The notes under the pieces: model-generated
Databases searched by the model: none
What the model saw: the letters and a program-made list of their open reading frames with translations, nothing else
What the model was told of the DNA's origin: nothing
DNA from: JANMDU01 sp031418715
Lineage (GTDB): Bacteria > Pseudomonadota > Gammaproteobacteria > Burkholderiales > Burkholderiaceae_C
DNA length: 64,000 bases
Direction of reading: 5' to 3'
Assembly (NCBI GenBank): GCA_031418715.1
Contig: JANOJL010000066.1
Location: forward strand, 157,739 to 221,738
Part shown: one piece after another, positions 32,614 through 40,347 of the stretch
How the letters are laid out: every line of letters starts with the position of its first letter
Position numbering within the stretch: the stretch's first letter is position 1
Program-made: the position numbers and the translations under genes

Positions 32614-33192
32614 TTACTCACGCAGCGCTTTTTCAATCCGCCGATCCGGAATGAACCAGATCAGCGTCACAGCGACGAGTAGTGCCCCGGCCATCCAAGA
32701 GTATCCGAGCAGTGCCATTGGAATGGCGATGAGATAGGCCGCCAAAGAAACTTTGCCCTTGGTGTCTCCGCCTATGGCGTTTGCCAGCAAGGAATCCTTT
32801 CCGTGCAACGCAATAATCTGCCGCTGTAGGGAAAAGTATGCAACGGCGCACATGAGTAAATTCACCGCATAGAGCGCCACAGGTGCAGGCAGGAAATGGT
32901 TCTCACCCATCCAACCTGTCGTGAATGGCAGCAGCGATAGCCAGAACAACAAGTGCATGTTTGCCCACAAAATCCTGCCGTTGACCTGCTTAACTGCGTG
33001 CAGCATGTGGTGGTGATTGTTCCAATACACACCTACATTCACGAAGCTCAGTATGTAGCTCAAAACCACTGGCCCCAGGGCTGCAAGGTCAGCCCACGCA
33101 GCGCCGTGTGGCACCTTTAATTCCAGCACCATGATGGTAATGATGATGGCGATGACTCCATCGCTGAATGCTTCCAAACGGGTTTTGTTCAT
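32614..33192 (-). CDS. TMEM175/DUF1211-type potassium channel protein
   Basis: The signature RLEAFSDGVIAIIITIMVLEL near the N-terminus contains the FSD motif of bacterial TMEM175 channels. About six hydrophobic helices follow in 192 residues, the single-repeat size typical of bacterial members, which assemble as tetramers. The loop NHHHMLHAVKQVNGRILWAN is a family block. It presumably conducts potassium; nothing in the window indicates control. It is followed by the flavoprotein gene about 100 bases on. Confidence 0.84.
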   Translation of the reverse strand: MNKTRLEAFSDGVIAIIITIMVLELKVPHGAAWADLAALGPVVLSYILSFVNVGVYWNNHHHMLHAVKQVNGRILWANMHLLFWLSLLPFTTGWMGENHFLPAPVALYAVNLLMCAVAYFSLQRQIIALHGKDSLLANAIGGDTKGKVSLAAYLIAIPMALLGYSWMAGALLVAVTLIWFIPDRRIEKALRE

Positions 33193-33253
33193 ATGGCCTC
33201 CAACTCTGCGTTGACGACTTCTATAGCTATGAAATTCTCCTTGAATAAAGCTT

Positions 33254-34246
33254 CTATTTTTTACTGAGGTCGCGATAAGCTGCGGGCACGTTTAGGCCGG
33301 GGTGAACCCAGCCAAACAAGGCGTAGCCACCAAACTCGGGCATGGTGGTTTGCGCAACGGTTTGCTCCAAAGTCAAGCCCTTGTCCACAGCCGCTTGCAC
33401 GTTCTTTTGCACGCTGGCCAAGTAGTCAATATGCCACTTCATGTCTTCCCGCGTCATGGCGACACCATGGCCTGGAATGATGCGGGCATCAGAGGGCAAG
33501 AACGCATACACACGCCTCAAAGTGTCCAGTGTGGCAACCAAATGACCGTCCAGCAACCAAGGCAAAGCGGGCTTAGCCGCGATGATGGGGTTACCCGCCC
33601 ACATCACCTTGGACTGAGGTTCCCATACCCACAGGTCACCGCCGGTTTGTGCGAAGCCAAAGTCGATCACATCCACCACCTTGCCGCCCAAGTCCAGCGA
33701 CACCGTAGCCATGGGTGCGACCAAAATATCACCGGTACGCGCCTTGATTTCCTCAATGCCGCGGCCCGTGCCGAAGTTTTTGATCATGAAGGCTTTGTCG
33801 TCGCCTAAGTGTTTGTCGACATAGGTGCGCGTGTTGACATGCTGAACAATCCGGGTCGACGCTGGCATAAACATGTTGCCGAATGAATGGTCGCCGTGGG
33901 CGCTGGTGTTGACCGCATAAATCAGCGGCTTGCCGCCGAGTTTGCGGCTCAGATCTTGCACCTGTTGGTTCATACGCTTGTTGAGCATGGTTTCAATCAA
34001 GAGCGCCCCCTTGCTGCCCACAATCAGCCCACCGCTGGTGGCTGCTGCGCCACCCTTGGCATTGAGTTCGCGGGCATCGCTGGCGTAGTAGGCAAAAACA
34101 CCTTCAGCCAGCTTCTCGCTTTGCATCTGAACCTTGTTCCCATCCCAAATTGGCTCGGCCGCCGTGGCGCTGCCGAAACTGACCAAACCCAGACCCGTAC
34201 AGAGCAGCAGCGTCGTCAGGGTCTTGTGAATCTGTGTGCGTTTCAT
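33254..34246 (-). CDS. Exported metallo-beta-lactamase-fold protein
   Basis: The 330-residue protein has a signal peptide (TLLLCTGLGLVSFGSATA, cut near residue 29) and the MBL fold: the metal motif region reads NTSAHGDHSFGN, PASTRIVQH, GGDLWVWEP and PGHGVAM. In the usual HxHxDH motif the first histidine is a serine here (SAHGDH), so metal site 1 is altered. It resembles quinoprotein-relay or SoxH-like MBL proteins more than antibiotic-cleaving ones. It is divergent from a LysR gene, with a palindrome between them, so it is probably the regulated target. Confidence 0.8.
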   Translation of the reverse strand: MKRTQIHKTLTTLLLCTGLGLVSFGSATAAEPIWDGNKVQMQSEKLAEGVFAYYASDARELNAKGGAAATSGGLIVGSKGALLIETMLNKRMNQQVQDLSRKLGGKPLIYAVNTSAHGDHSFGNMFMPASTRIVQHVNTRTYVDKHLGDDKAFMIKNFGTGRGIEEIKARTGDILVAPMATVSLDLGGKVVDVIDFGFAQTGGDLWVWEPQSKVMWAGNPIIAAKPALPWLLDGHLVATLDTLRRVYAFLPSDARIIPGHGVAMTREDMKWHIDYLASVQKNVQAAVDKGLTLEQTVAQTTMPEFGGYALFGWVHPGLNVPAAYRDLSKK

Positions 34247-34318
34247 GGCTTATTTCCTTCAAAAAGTGGTGATGCTGAAGATTAGCCTCTACATTTAGAC
34301 AAGTAAATTCCTAATAAA

Positions 34319-34335
34319 TGCAAACTTGATTTGCA
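34319..34335. promoter_or_regulatory. LysR-type operator palindrome
   Basis: TGCAAA and TTTGCA with a 5-bp centre (CTTGA) form a perfect 17-bp dyad of the T-N11-A type. It lies 14 bases upstream of the lysR start and in the intergenic space shared with the MBL-fold gene. Confidence 0.72.
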
Positions 34336-34348
34336 ATAATGCACAGAT

Positions 34349-35245
34349 ATGCAAATCCGCCATGACTTTAACGACCTAATTTACGTCTCCGCCGTCACCC
34401 AAACGGGCTCACTGTCGGCGGCAGCGCGCAAGCTCCATGTCAACCACGCCACGGTGTTCAGGCGCATTGCCCAAATTGAAAAAAACTTGGGGGTGCGCTT
34501 GTTTGAGCGCACTGCAGGCCGCTACGTCGCAACGGTGGCCGGCGAAGAGCTGGCAGCCGCTGGTGCGGCTATCGAGCAGACGGCCGAGCGCTCGTTACTC
34601 AAAGTAGCAGGGCGCGATTTACGGCCCAGCGGCGTGGTGCGTATCACCACCACCGACAGCTTTGCCACGACGCTACTCAACCCAGTGTTGGCGCTTTGCC
34701 GAGACCGCTATCCACAGATTGCGCTGCACATTGGTATCGACAACAACATGCTGGACTTGTCCAAGCGCGACGCCGACATTGCCGTACGCCCCACGCTGCG
34801 ACCACCCGAGTATTTGGTGGGCAAGCGAATTGCGCCACTGGCTTTTACGGTTTATGGGGCGGCGGATTACCTTGCAAACAACACTGGCAGCACCCTGCCA
34901 GAGCACCAGTGGATTGCTCTGGGTGAATCGCAAGAACGCCACCGCTCTTTGCAATGGCTGCAAAAAATCATTCCGCTTGAGCAGGTAGGCTTGCGAATAG
35001 ACGGATTTGCCAGCGTAGCGCGGGCGTGTGCGGATGGGCTGGGCCTTGCCGTTTTGCCTTGCTTTCTTGGAGACAGCCTGCCCGCTCTGCGCCGCATCCA
35101 AGAACCACTCCCAGATTTGGCATCTGAACTCTGGGTGCTGACCCACCCCGATCTGCGCAAAACAGCCCGCATTCAAACCGTGTTTCAATTTTTGCTCCAT
35201 GAGCTGGGCAAGCGGTCACTGGCTTTGCAAGGCATCCAGCCCTAG
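34349..35245 (+). CDS. LysR-family transcriptional regulator
   Basis: The 298-residue protein has the N-terminal winged helix (LIYVSAVTQTGSLSAAARKLHV and NHATVFRRIAQIEKNLGVRL) and a periplasmic-binding-protein-like effector domain from about residue 90. It is transcribed divergently from the exported MBL-fold protein, with a T-N11-A palindrome between, the standard arrangement for a regulator and its target. The inducer is unknown. Confidence 0.92.
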   Translation: MQIRHDFNDLIYVSAVTQTGSLSAAARKLHVNHATVFRRIAQIEKNLGVRLFERTAGRYVATVAGEELAAAGAAIEQTAERSLLKVAGRDLRPSGVVRITTTDSFATTLLNPVLALCRDRYPQIALHIGIDNNMLDLSKRDADIAVRPTLRPPEYLVGKRIAPLAFTVYGAADYLANNTGSTLPEHQWIALGESQERHRSLQWLQKIIPLEQVGLRIDGFASVARACADGLGLAVLPCFLGDSLPALRRIQEPLPDLASELWVLTHPDLRKTARIQTVFQFLLHELGKRSLALQGIQP

Positions 35246-35378
35246 CGCCGCCCCTTAGCGATGCTGCCTTCATCCAAAGGGCACAAAGAGGCATAGCCGC
35301 CGTGTGCCACATCATCCTCTCACGCCATTGGACAGGCTCACATCAGTCAAGAAAGTGGATTTTGAAGGCAAGAAAAAA

Positions 35379-35408
35379 AAGACTTAGAAGCTTTCGCTGC
35401 TAAGTCTT
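35379..35408 (-). terminator. Terminator after tRNA-Pro
   Basis: On the minus strand AAGACTTAG and CTAAGTCTT pair, with an inner AGC/GCT and a GAAA loop, and are followed by eight T residues. It lies 10 bases beyond the tRNA-Pro 3' end. Confidence 0.92.
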
Positions 35409-35418
35409 GGGTTCAATT

Positions 35419-35495
35419 TGGTCGGTGTGAAAGGATTCGAACCTTCGACCCCTTGCACCCCATGCAAGTGCGCTACCAGGCTGCGCCACACACCG
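35419..35495 (-). tRNA. tRNA-Pro (GGG)
   Basis: Minus-strand 77-nt cloverleaf: acceptor CGGTGTG/CACACCG, anticodon stem CTTGC/GCAAG with loop ATGGGGT (anticodon GGG), T-arm loop TTCGAAT and an encoded CCA end. The T-stem has one G-T pair. Confidence 0.96.
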
Positions 35496-35597
35496 AAGCT
35501 GTAAATTATAGCTGAGCGGCCTGCATCGCTTTGAAACTTGAGGCTCCAACTTGAGCCCCCTGCGGCGAACAGACAATGCATGGCAAGACACAAAGAA

Positions 35598-35629
35598 AAA
35601 ACCCAATGTGACGGATCACATTAGGTTTT
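35598..35629 (-). terminator. Terminator after tRNA-Arg
   Basis: On the minus strand a 14-bp stem AAAACCTAATGTGA / TCACATTGGGTTTT (one T-G wobble) with the loop TCCG and a T-run follows tRNA-Arg by seven bases. It lies between the two tRNA genes. Confidence 0.92.
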
Positions 35630-35635
35630 CGTTTT

Positions 35636-35712
35636 TGGTGCGGCTGGCAGGAATTGAACCCACGACCCTCTGGTTCGTAGCCAGATACTCTATCCAACTG
35701 AGCTACAGCCGC
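35636..35712 (-). tRNA. tRNA-Arg (ACG)
   Basis: Minus-strand 77-nt cloverleaf: acceptor GCGGCTG/CAGCCGC, anticodon stem CTGG/CCAG with loop CTACGAA (anticodon ACG, to be deaminated to ICG), T-loop TTCAATT and encoded CCA. The two tRNA genes each have their own terminator. Confidence 0.96.
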
Positions 35713-35738
35713 ATTAGCCTTAAATTATAGCATTGGAT

Positions 35739-36776
35739 TTACAGCAATCTCGGTGCGGCATGGTTGCCGCTTTGGCTGAGTGCATTTCCCACGAGCTTAG
35801 AGGTGATGTCCACAATCTGAATCATGCGCTCATAGGGCATGCGCGTGGGGCCGATCACCGCGAGCCTGCCCACCACCAGCCCATCCACCAAATAAGGTGC
35901 GCTCACCACCGACAACTCCTCTACTGGCACCACCTGGCTCTCGCCGCCAATATAAATCCTCACGCCTTCTGCTTGGCTCGACACATCCAGCAAACGCAGG
36001 AGTTGCGCTTTTTGCTCAAACAAATTGAAAGCACGGCGCAAATGCCCCAAATCATGCGAAAAATCGCTGACTTCCAGTAAATTCCTCTCGCCGGCGATCA
36101 CCACTTCGCCATCCCCTGAATCCAATGCCTCACTGCTTACCTGCACAGCTGCTTGCATTAGCTTGGCAATTTCGCCCTGCAACTGCTCCACCTCGCTCTT
36201 GAGCCGCTCGCGCACTTGCTCAATCGCCATGCCCGCGTAATGCGCATTCAAAAAATTAGCGGCTTCTATCAGTTGGCTTTGCGTGTAATCGCTCTCAGTA
36301 AAAATCACGCGATTTTGCACATCGCCATCGGGCGCAACAATGATCAGCAAAATGCGCTTTTCAGACAAGCGCAGGAATTCAATGTGGCGAAAGACCGAGG
36401 TTTTGCGTGGCGCAATCACCACGCCCACAAACTGCGACAAACTCGACAGCAGATGCGCCGCATTGCTGATCACACGTTGCGGCTGATCAGCTGCAAGGGT
36501 CGAGCTCATCGCGGGTGTTAGCATGCCGCTTTGATCCACGGTGAGCATCGTATCTACAAACAACCGGTAGCCGCGCGAGGTCGGAATGCGGCCTGCACTC
36601 GTGTGCGGCGAGGCAATCAGCCCCAATTCTTCGAGATCGCTCATCACATTTCGAATGGTAGCGGCCGACAGCTCCAGCCCACTGGCTTTGGAGAGCGTGC
36701 GTGAGCCCACAGGCTGGCCGTCAGCGATGTAGCGCTCAATCAGCGCTTTCAGCAGAAGCTTGGCACGGTCGTCCAT
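35739..36776 (-). CDS. hrcA: Heat-inducible transcription repressor HrcA
   Basis: HrcA (345 residues) represses chaperone operons by binding the CIRCE element and is kept active by GroEL. The start RAKLLLKALIERYIADGQPV, then GSRTLSKASGLELSAATIRN, is the winged-helix DNA-binding domain, followed by SSRGYRLFVDTML-type blocks and the C-terminal GPTRMPYERMIQIVDITSKL. No CIRCE sequence was found by eye in the window, and grpE/dnaK are not adjacent. It is divergent from nadK with 57 bases between. Confidence 0.94.
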   Translation of the reverse strand: MDDRAKLLLKALIERYIADGQPVGSRTLSKASGLELSAATIRNVMSDLEELGLIASPHTSAGRIPTSRGYRLFVDTMLTVDQSGMLTPAMSSTLAADQPQRVISNAAHLLSSLSQFVGVVIAPRKTSVFRHIEFLRLSEKRILLIIVAPDGDVQNRVIFTESDYTQSQLIEAANFLNAHYAGMAIEQVRERLKSEVEQLQGEIAKLMQAAVQVSSEALDSGDGEVVIAGERNLLEVSDFSHDLGHLRRAFNLFEQKAQLLRLLDVSSQAEGVRIYIGGESQVVPVEELSVVSAPYLVDGLVVGRLAVIGPTRMPYERMIQIVDITSKLVGNALSQSGNHAAPRLL

Positions 36777-36833
36777 CAGAAAAATTATGAGAATAATGAC
36801 AGTAAAAATTCATTTTAATGTTGTAATTTAGAA

Positions 36834-37733
36834 ATGCCATCCAACCCATCCAAATTCCGCCATGTGGCGCTGATTGGCAAATACCATGCCGCGAGCATCA
36901 GCATGCGCGAAACTTTGCTCGATCTCTCCCATTTTTTAAACGGCCTGGGGCTGGATGTCTCCTTCGATCAAGACAGCGCAAGCAACCTCGGCGCAAAGGA
37001 TATGAGCGGGCATGCTTTGCTCAGCTTAGAACAAATCGGCCAGCAATGCGATCTGGCACTGGTGGTGGGCGGCGATGGCACGATGCTGGGCATTGGCCGC
37101 CAGCTTGCGCCTCACGGCATTCCGCTGATCGGCATCAACCACGGCCGCTTAGGCTTCATCACCGACATCGGTCTGGATGAATACAAAATCGCGCTCACCC
37201 CGATGCTGCGCGGCGAATTCGAGCGAGAGCTTCGCCCCTTGATGCATGCACGGGTGATGCGAGACACACATTGCGTGTTTGATGCGCTGGCGCTCAACGA
37301 TGTGGTGATCAACCGAGGCGCAGGCTCGGGCATGGTGGAGCTGCGTGTAGAAATTGATGGCCGCTTCGTGTCAAATCAGCGTGCAGATGGCCTGATCATC
37401 GCTTCTCCCACCGGTTCGACCGCCTATGCGCTGTCTGCGGGCGGGCCGATCATGCATCCGGCGCTGGGCGGATGGGTGATGGTGCCGATTGCCCCACATA
37501 CCTTGTCAAATCGGCCTCTCGCCGTTGCAGATACTGCGCAGATTGCTATTGAATTAGTAGCAGGCAAAGAAGCCAGTGCAAATTTTGATATGCAGAATTT
37601 GGCCTCGCTGCTGATTGGTGACCGCATCATGGTCAGACGCTCTGTGCATGCCGCATGCTTTTTGCATCCCAAAGGCTGGAGCTATTACGACACGTTGCGC
37701 CGCAAGCTGCATTGGAATGAGGGGAGCGTCTGA
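36834..37733 (+). CDS. nadK: NAD kinase
   Basis: NadK (299 residues) phosphorylates NAD to NADP with ATP. The GGDGT motif is in LVVGGDGTMLGIGRQ, the conserved LNDVVINRG follows, and then the segment ADGLIIASPTGSTAYALSAGGP that lines the NAD site. The stop overlaps the recN start by one base (TGATG). The order hrcA | nadK-recN is common in proteobacteria. Confidence 0.96.
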   Translation: MPSNPSKFRHVALIGKYHAASISMRETLLDLSHFLNGLGLDVSFDQDSASNLGAKDMSGHALLSLEQIGQQCDLALVVGGDGTMLGIGRQLAPHGIPLIGINHGRLGFITDIGLDEYKIALTPMLRGEFERELRPLMHARVMRDTHCVFDALALNDVVINRGAGSGMVELRVEIDGRFVSNQRADGLIIASPTGSTAYALSAGGPIMHPALGGWVMVPIAPHTLSNRPLAVADTAQIAIELVAGKEASANFDMQNLASLLIGDRIMVRRSVHAACFLHPKGWSYYDTLRRKLHWNEGSV

Positions 37734-39376
37734 TGCTCAAAAGCATTCAGCTTCGAGATTTTGTGATCGTGCGAGAGTTGCAGCTTGATCTGCAAGCTGG
37801 TTTTTCTGTGCTCACGGGTGAGACGGGCGCTGGAAAATCCATCCTCGTCGATGCGCTGCAACTGGCTTTGGGCTCGCGGGCGGAAGCGGGCGTGGTGCGC
37901 GAAGGCGCGTCGCGCGCAGAGATTTCCGCAGAATTTGAGATGCCGGCAAGTCTGCGCGATTGGTTGGCCGAAGCAGGCTTTGAGCAAGAGAGCCATCTGC
38001 TGCTGCGCCGCAGCATTGATGCGCAAGGCAAGAGCCGCGCTTGGATCAACGGCAGCGCCGCCACGCTCACGCAATTGCGCGAAGCCGCTGATCATTTGGT
38101 GGATATTCATGGCCAGCATGCATGGGCCACGCTCACGCGCCCGGCTGAGGTGCGCCGCCTGCTGGATGCTTATGGCCGCATGGATGGCTCATCTGCGGCC
38201 AAAGCGCATGCCCAGTGGCGAGAAGCCGCCGCCCAGCTTGCGCAAGCTCAGGCCGCGCAAGCCACGTTAGCCAGCGAACGCGAACGCATGGCCTGGCAAA
38301 TCACAGAATTGGCCAAACTTGCGCCCCATGAAGGTGAATGGGAAACCCTCAACGCCGAGCACAGCCTGCAAGCCAATGCCCAAGATCTGCTGCAAGCCGC
38401 GCATGATGCGATTGATCTGCTCGATGACGACGCAGGCAGCTGCCAGAAATTAGCCAAAGCTTTGGAGTTGCTACAAAAAAATGAGCATCTTGCACAAGAA
38501 TTCAAAGGGCTAGGCGATGTTTTGGCCAATAATTTGGCGCAGATGGAAGACGTGAGCCGCAGCTTACATGCCTTCACGCGCCATGCCGCGCCAGATCCTG
38601 CCCGCTTGGCCGAGCTAGACGAACGCGTGAGTCAGTGGTTGCAATTGGCAAGGCGCTTCCGGCGCACGCCCGAAGAGCTGCCCGCTTTGCTGGCGCAATG
38701 GCGAGCTGAGTTGCGATCATTAGAAGCCGCCAGTGATTTGGCGCAACTCCAAACCACGCACGACGCCGCCTTCATCGCGCTGCAAACTGCTTGCAAGGCA
38801 TTGAGCACACAACGCAAAAATGCTGCGCCTGCATTAGGCAAGGCCATCTCAGCCGCCATGCAAGGCTTAGGGATGCAAGGCGGTCAGTTTGAAGTGCAAC
38901 TCACGGCTTGCGAGCCCTCGGCGCATGGCGCTGAAACCGTGGATTTTCTGGTGGCAGGCCATGCCGGCAGCACGCCGCGCCCAGTGGGCAAAGTGGCCTC
39001 TGGCGGCGAGCTCTCGCGCATCGCTTTGGCGATTGCCGTGACCACCAGTGAGCTGGGCAGCGCAGGCACCTTGATTTTTGACGAAGTGGATTCTGGCATT
39101 GGCGGCGCGGTGGCCGAGACCGTGGGGCGGCTGATGAAGCAATTGGGCAAAGATCGCCAGGTGCTCGCTGTGACGCATTTGCCGCAAGTAGCCGCTTGTG
39201 CGGATCATCATTTGCTGGTGGCCAAGCAGCGCGTGGGCAAAGCTACGGAAAGCTCAGTGCAAGCGATCGAAGGCGAGCAACGCGTGACCGAAGTGGCTCG
39301 CATGCTCGGCGGTGAAAAGCTCTCTAGCACCACACTCGCGCATGCCAAGGAAATGCTGCAAGGAGCCTCGCTTTGA
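37733..39376 (+). CDS. recN: DNA repair protein RecN
   Basis: RecN (547 residues) is an SMC-like ATPase acting in double-strand break repair. The N-terminus has LRDFVIVRELQLDLQAGF and Walker A GETGAGKSIL; the C-terminus has the signature ASGGELSRIALAIAV, Walker B LIFDEVDSGIGG and LAVTHLPQVAACADHH. A coiled-coil middle (about 160-380, alanine- and glutamine-rich) lies between. It overlaps rapZ by four bases (TTGA). An SOS box was not seen. Confidence 0.95.
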   Translation: MLKSIQLRDFVIVRELQLDLQAGFSVLTGETGAGKSILVDALQLALGSRAEAGVVREGASRAEISAEFEMPASLRDWLAEAGFEQESHLLLRRSIDAQGKSRAWINGSAATLTQLREAADHLVDIHGQHAWATLTRPAEVRRLLDAYGRMDGSSAAKAHAQWREAAAQLAQAQAAQATLASERERMAWQITELAKLAPHEGEWETLNAEHSLQANAQDLLQAAHDAIDLLDDDAGSCQKLAKALELLQKNEHLAQEFKGLGDVLANNLAQMEDVSRSLHAFTRHAAPDPARLAELDERVSQWLQLARRFRRTPEELPALLAQWRAELRSLEAASDLAQLQTTHDAAFIALQTACKALSTQRKNAAPALGKAISAAMQGLGMQGGQFEVQLTACEPSAHGAETVDFLVAGHAGSTPRPVGKVASGGELSRIALAIAVTTSELGSAGTLIFDEVDSGIGGAVAETVGRLMKQLGKDRQVLAVTHLPQVAACADHHLLVAKQRVGKATESSVQAIEGEQRVTEVARMLGGEKLSSTTLAHAKEMLQGASL

Positions 39377-40278
39377 AAGATGCCGTGCAGCCAGAAGCCC
39401 TAGAAGTGATGCTGATCACCGGCATGTCGGGCTCAGGCAAATCGGTGGCGCTGCGGGCTTTGGAAGACGCAGGCTACTATTGCGTAGACAACCTGCCGCC
39501 CGAGCTGCTGGCCTCCTTTATTGAGTTAGAGAAGCAACACAAAGTGGGGCGCGTCGCGATTGCGATGGATGTACGCAGTGCCACCTCGCTGCCCCTGGTA
39601 CCTAAGCAACTGGCGAAATTGCGAGAAGAAGGTATTGTTGTCAAAACCATTTTTCTCGATGCCAACACCGACACGCTAGTGCACCGGTTTTCTGAAACGC
39701 GCCGTAATCATCCGCTCTCCTCCAGCCAAAGCAACGACCAACGCCGCGCCCTGACCGATGCGATTGAGATGGAGCGCGAGTTATTGGCGCAATTGCGAGG
39801 TGATTCGCATGTGATCGATTCCAGCCTGATCCGCAGCACACAGCTACAGGGCTATATCAAAGCCTTGATCGAATCGCCCGCCACGCAATTGACACTCGTT
39901 TTCGAGTCGTTTGGTTTCAAGCGTGGCATTCCTCTTGATGCAGATTATGTGTTTGATGTGCGCATGCTGCCCAACCCACATTACGATGCCGTGCTGCGCC
40001 CCCTCACTGGGCGTGACGCGCCAGTGGCTGAATTTTTGAAATCGCAGCCAGATGTGCAGGCTATGCGCAGCCAGATTGAGGCTTTCATCGCACATTGGCT
40101 GCCAGCCCTGAGCAACGACCATCGCAGCTACGTCACAGTAGCTATCGGTTGCACCGGCGGCCAGCATCGCTCGGTGTATCTCGTCGAAGAATTGGCTGGT
40201 GCTTTTGCTGCGAATCACCCCACACTCAAACGCCACCGGGAGATGGATGGCAGTTTGTTTGCTGCGCGTGTGAATTAA
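39373..40278 (+). CDS. rapZ: RNase adapter protein RapZ
   Basis: RapZ (301 residues from a TTG) has the P-loop GMSGSGKSVALRALED, the block YYCVDNLPPELL, and the C-terminal domain IGCTGGQHRSVYLVEELA. In enterobacteria it delivers GlmZ RNA to RNase E and so sets GlmS levels; the role in betaproteobacteria is less known. The TTG at 39373 overlaps the recN stop and has AAGGAG at proper spacing, so it is well supported. A later Met at LITGM would cut the P-loop region. Confidence 0.93.
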   Translation: MKDAVQPEALEVMLITGMSGSGKSVALRALEDAGYYCVDNLPPELLASFIELEKQHKVGRVAIAMDVRSATSLPLVPKQLAKLREEGIVVKTIFLDANTDTLVHRFSETRRNHPLSSSQSNDQRRALTDAIEMERELLAQLRGDSHVIDSSLIRSTQLQGYIKALIESPATQLTLVFESFGFKRGIPLDADYVFDVRMLPNPHYDAVLRPLTGRDAPVAEFLKSQPDVQAMRSQIEAFIAHWLPALSNDHRSYVTVAIGCTGGQHRSVYLVEELAGAFAANHPTLKRHREMDGSLFAARVN

Positions 40279-40293
40279 CTTAATTTTTAAGTC

Positions 40294-40347
40294 AAATCGG
40301 CCTCTACCCGTTATATATCATGCGCAAAGTGCTATTTTTTTGATAGC
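40294..40347 (+). repeat. Dispersed 55-bp repeat, copy 8 (ends a coding region)
   Basis: Forward copy: AAATCGGCCTCTACCCGTTA, TATATCATGCGCAAAG, TGCTATTTTTTTGATAGC. It lies between rapZ and the convergent TPP enzyme. Its last 16 bases encode the final five codons and stop of that enzyme. Confidence 0.86.

Noticed and set aside
37540..37600. Repeat-like GCTATTGAATTAGTAGCA inside nadK
   Set aside because: Only the terminal dyad resembles the dispersed repeat; the encoded residues fit ordinary NadK, so I treat it as chance.
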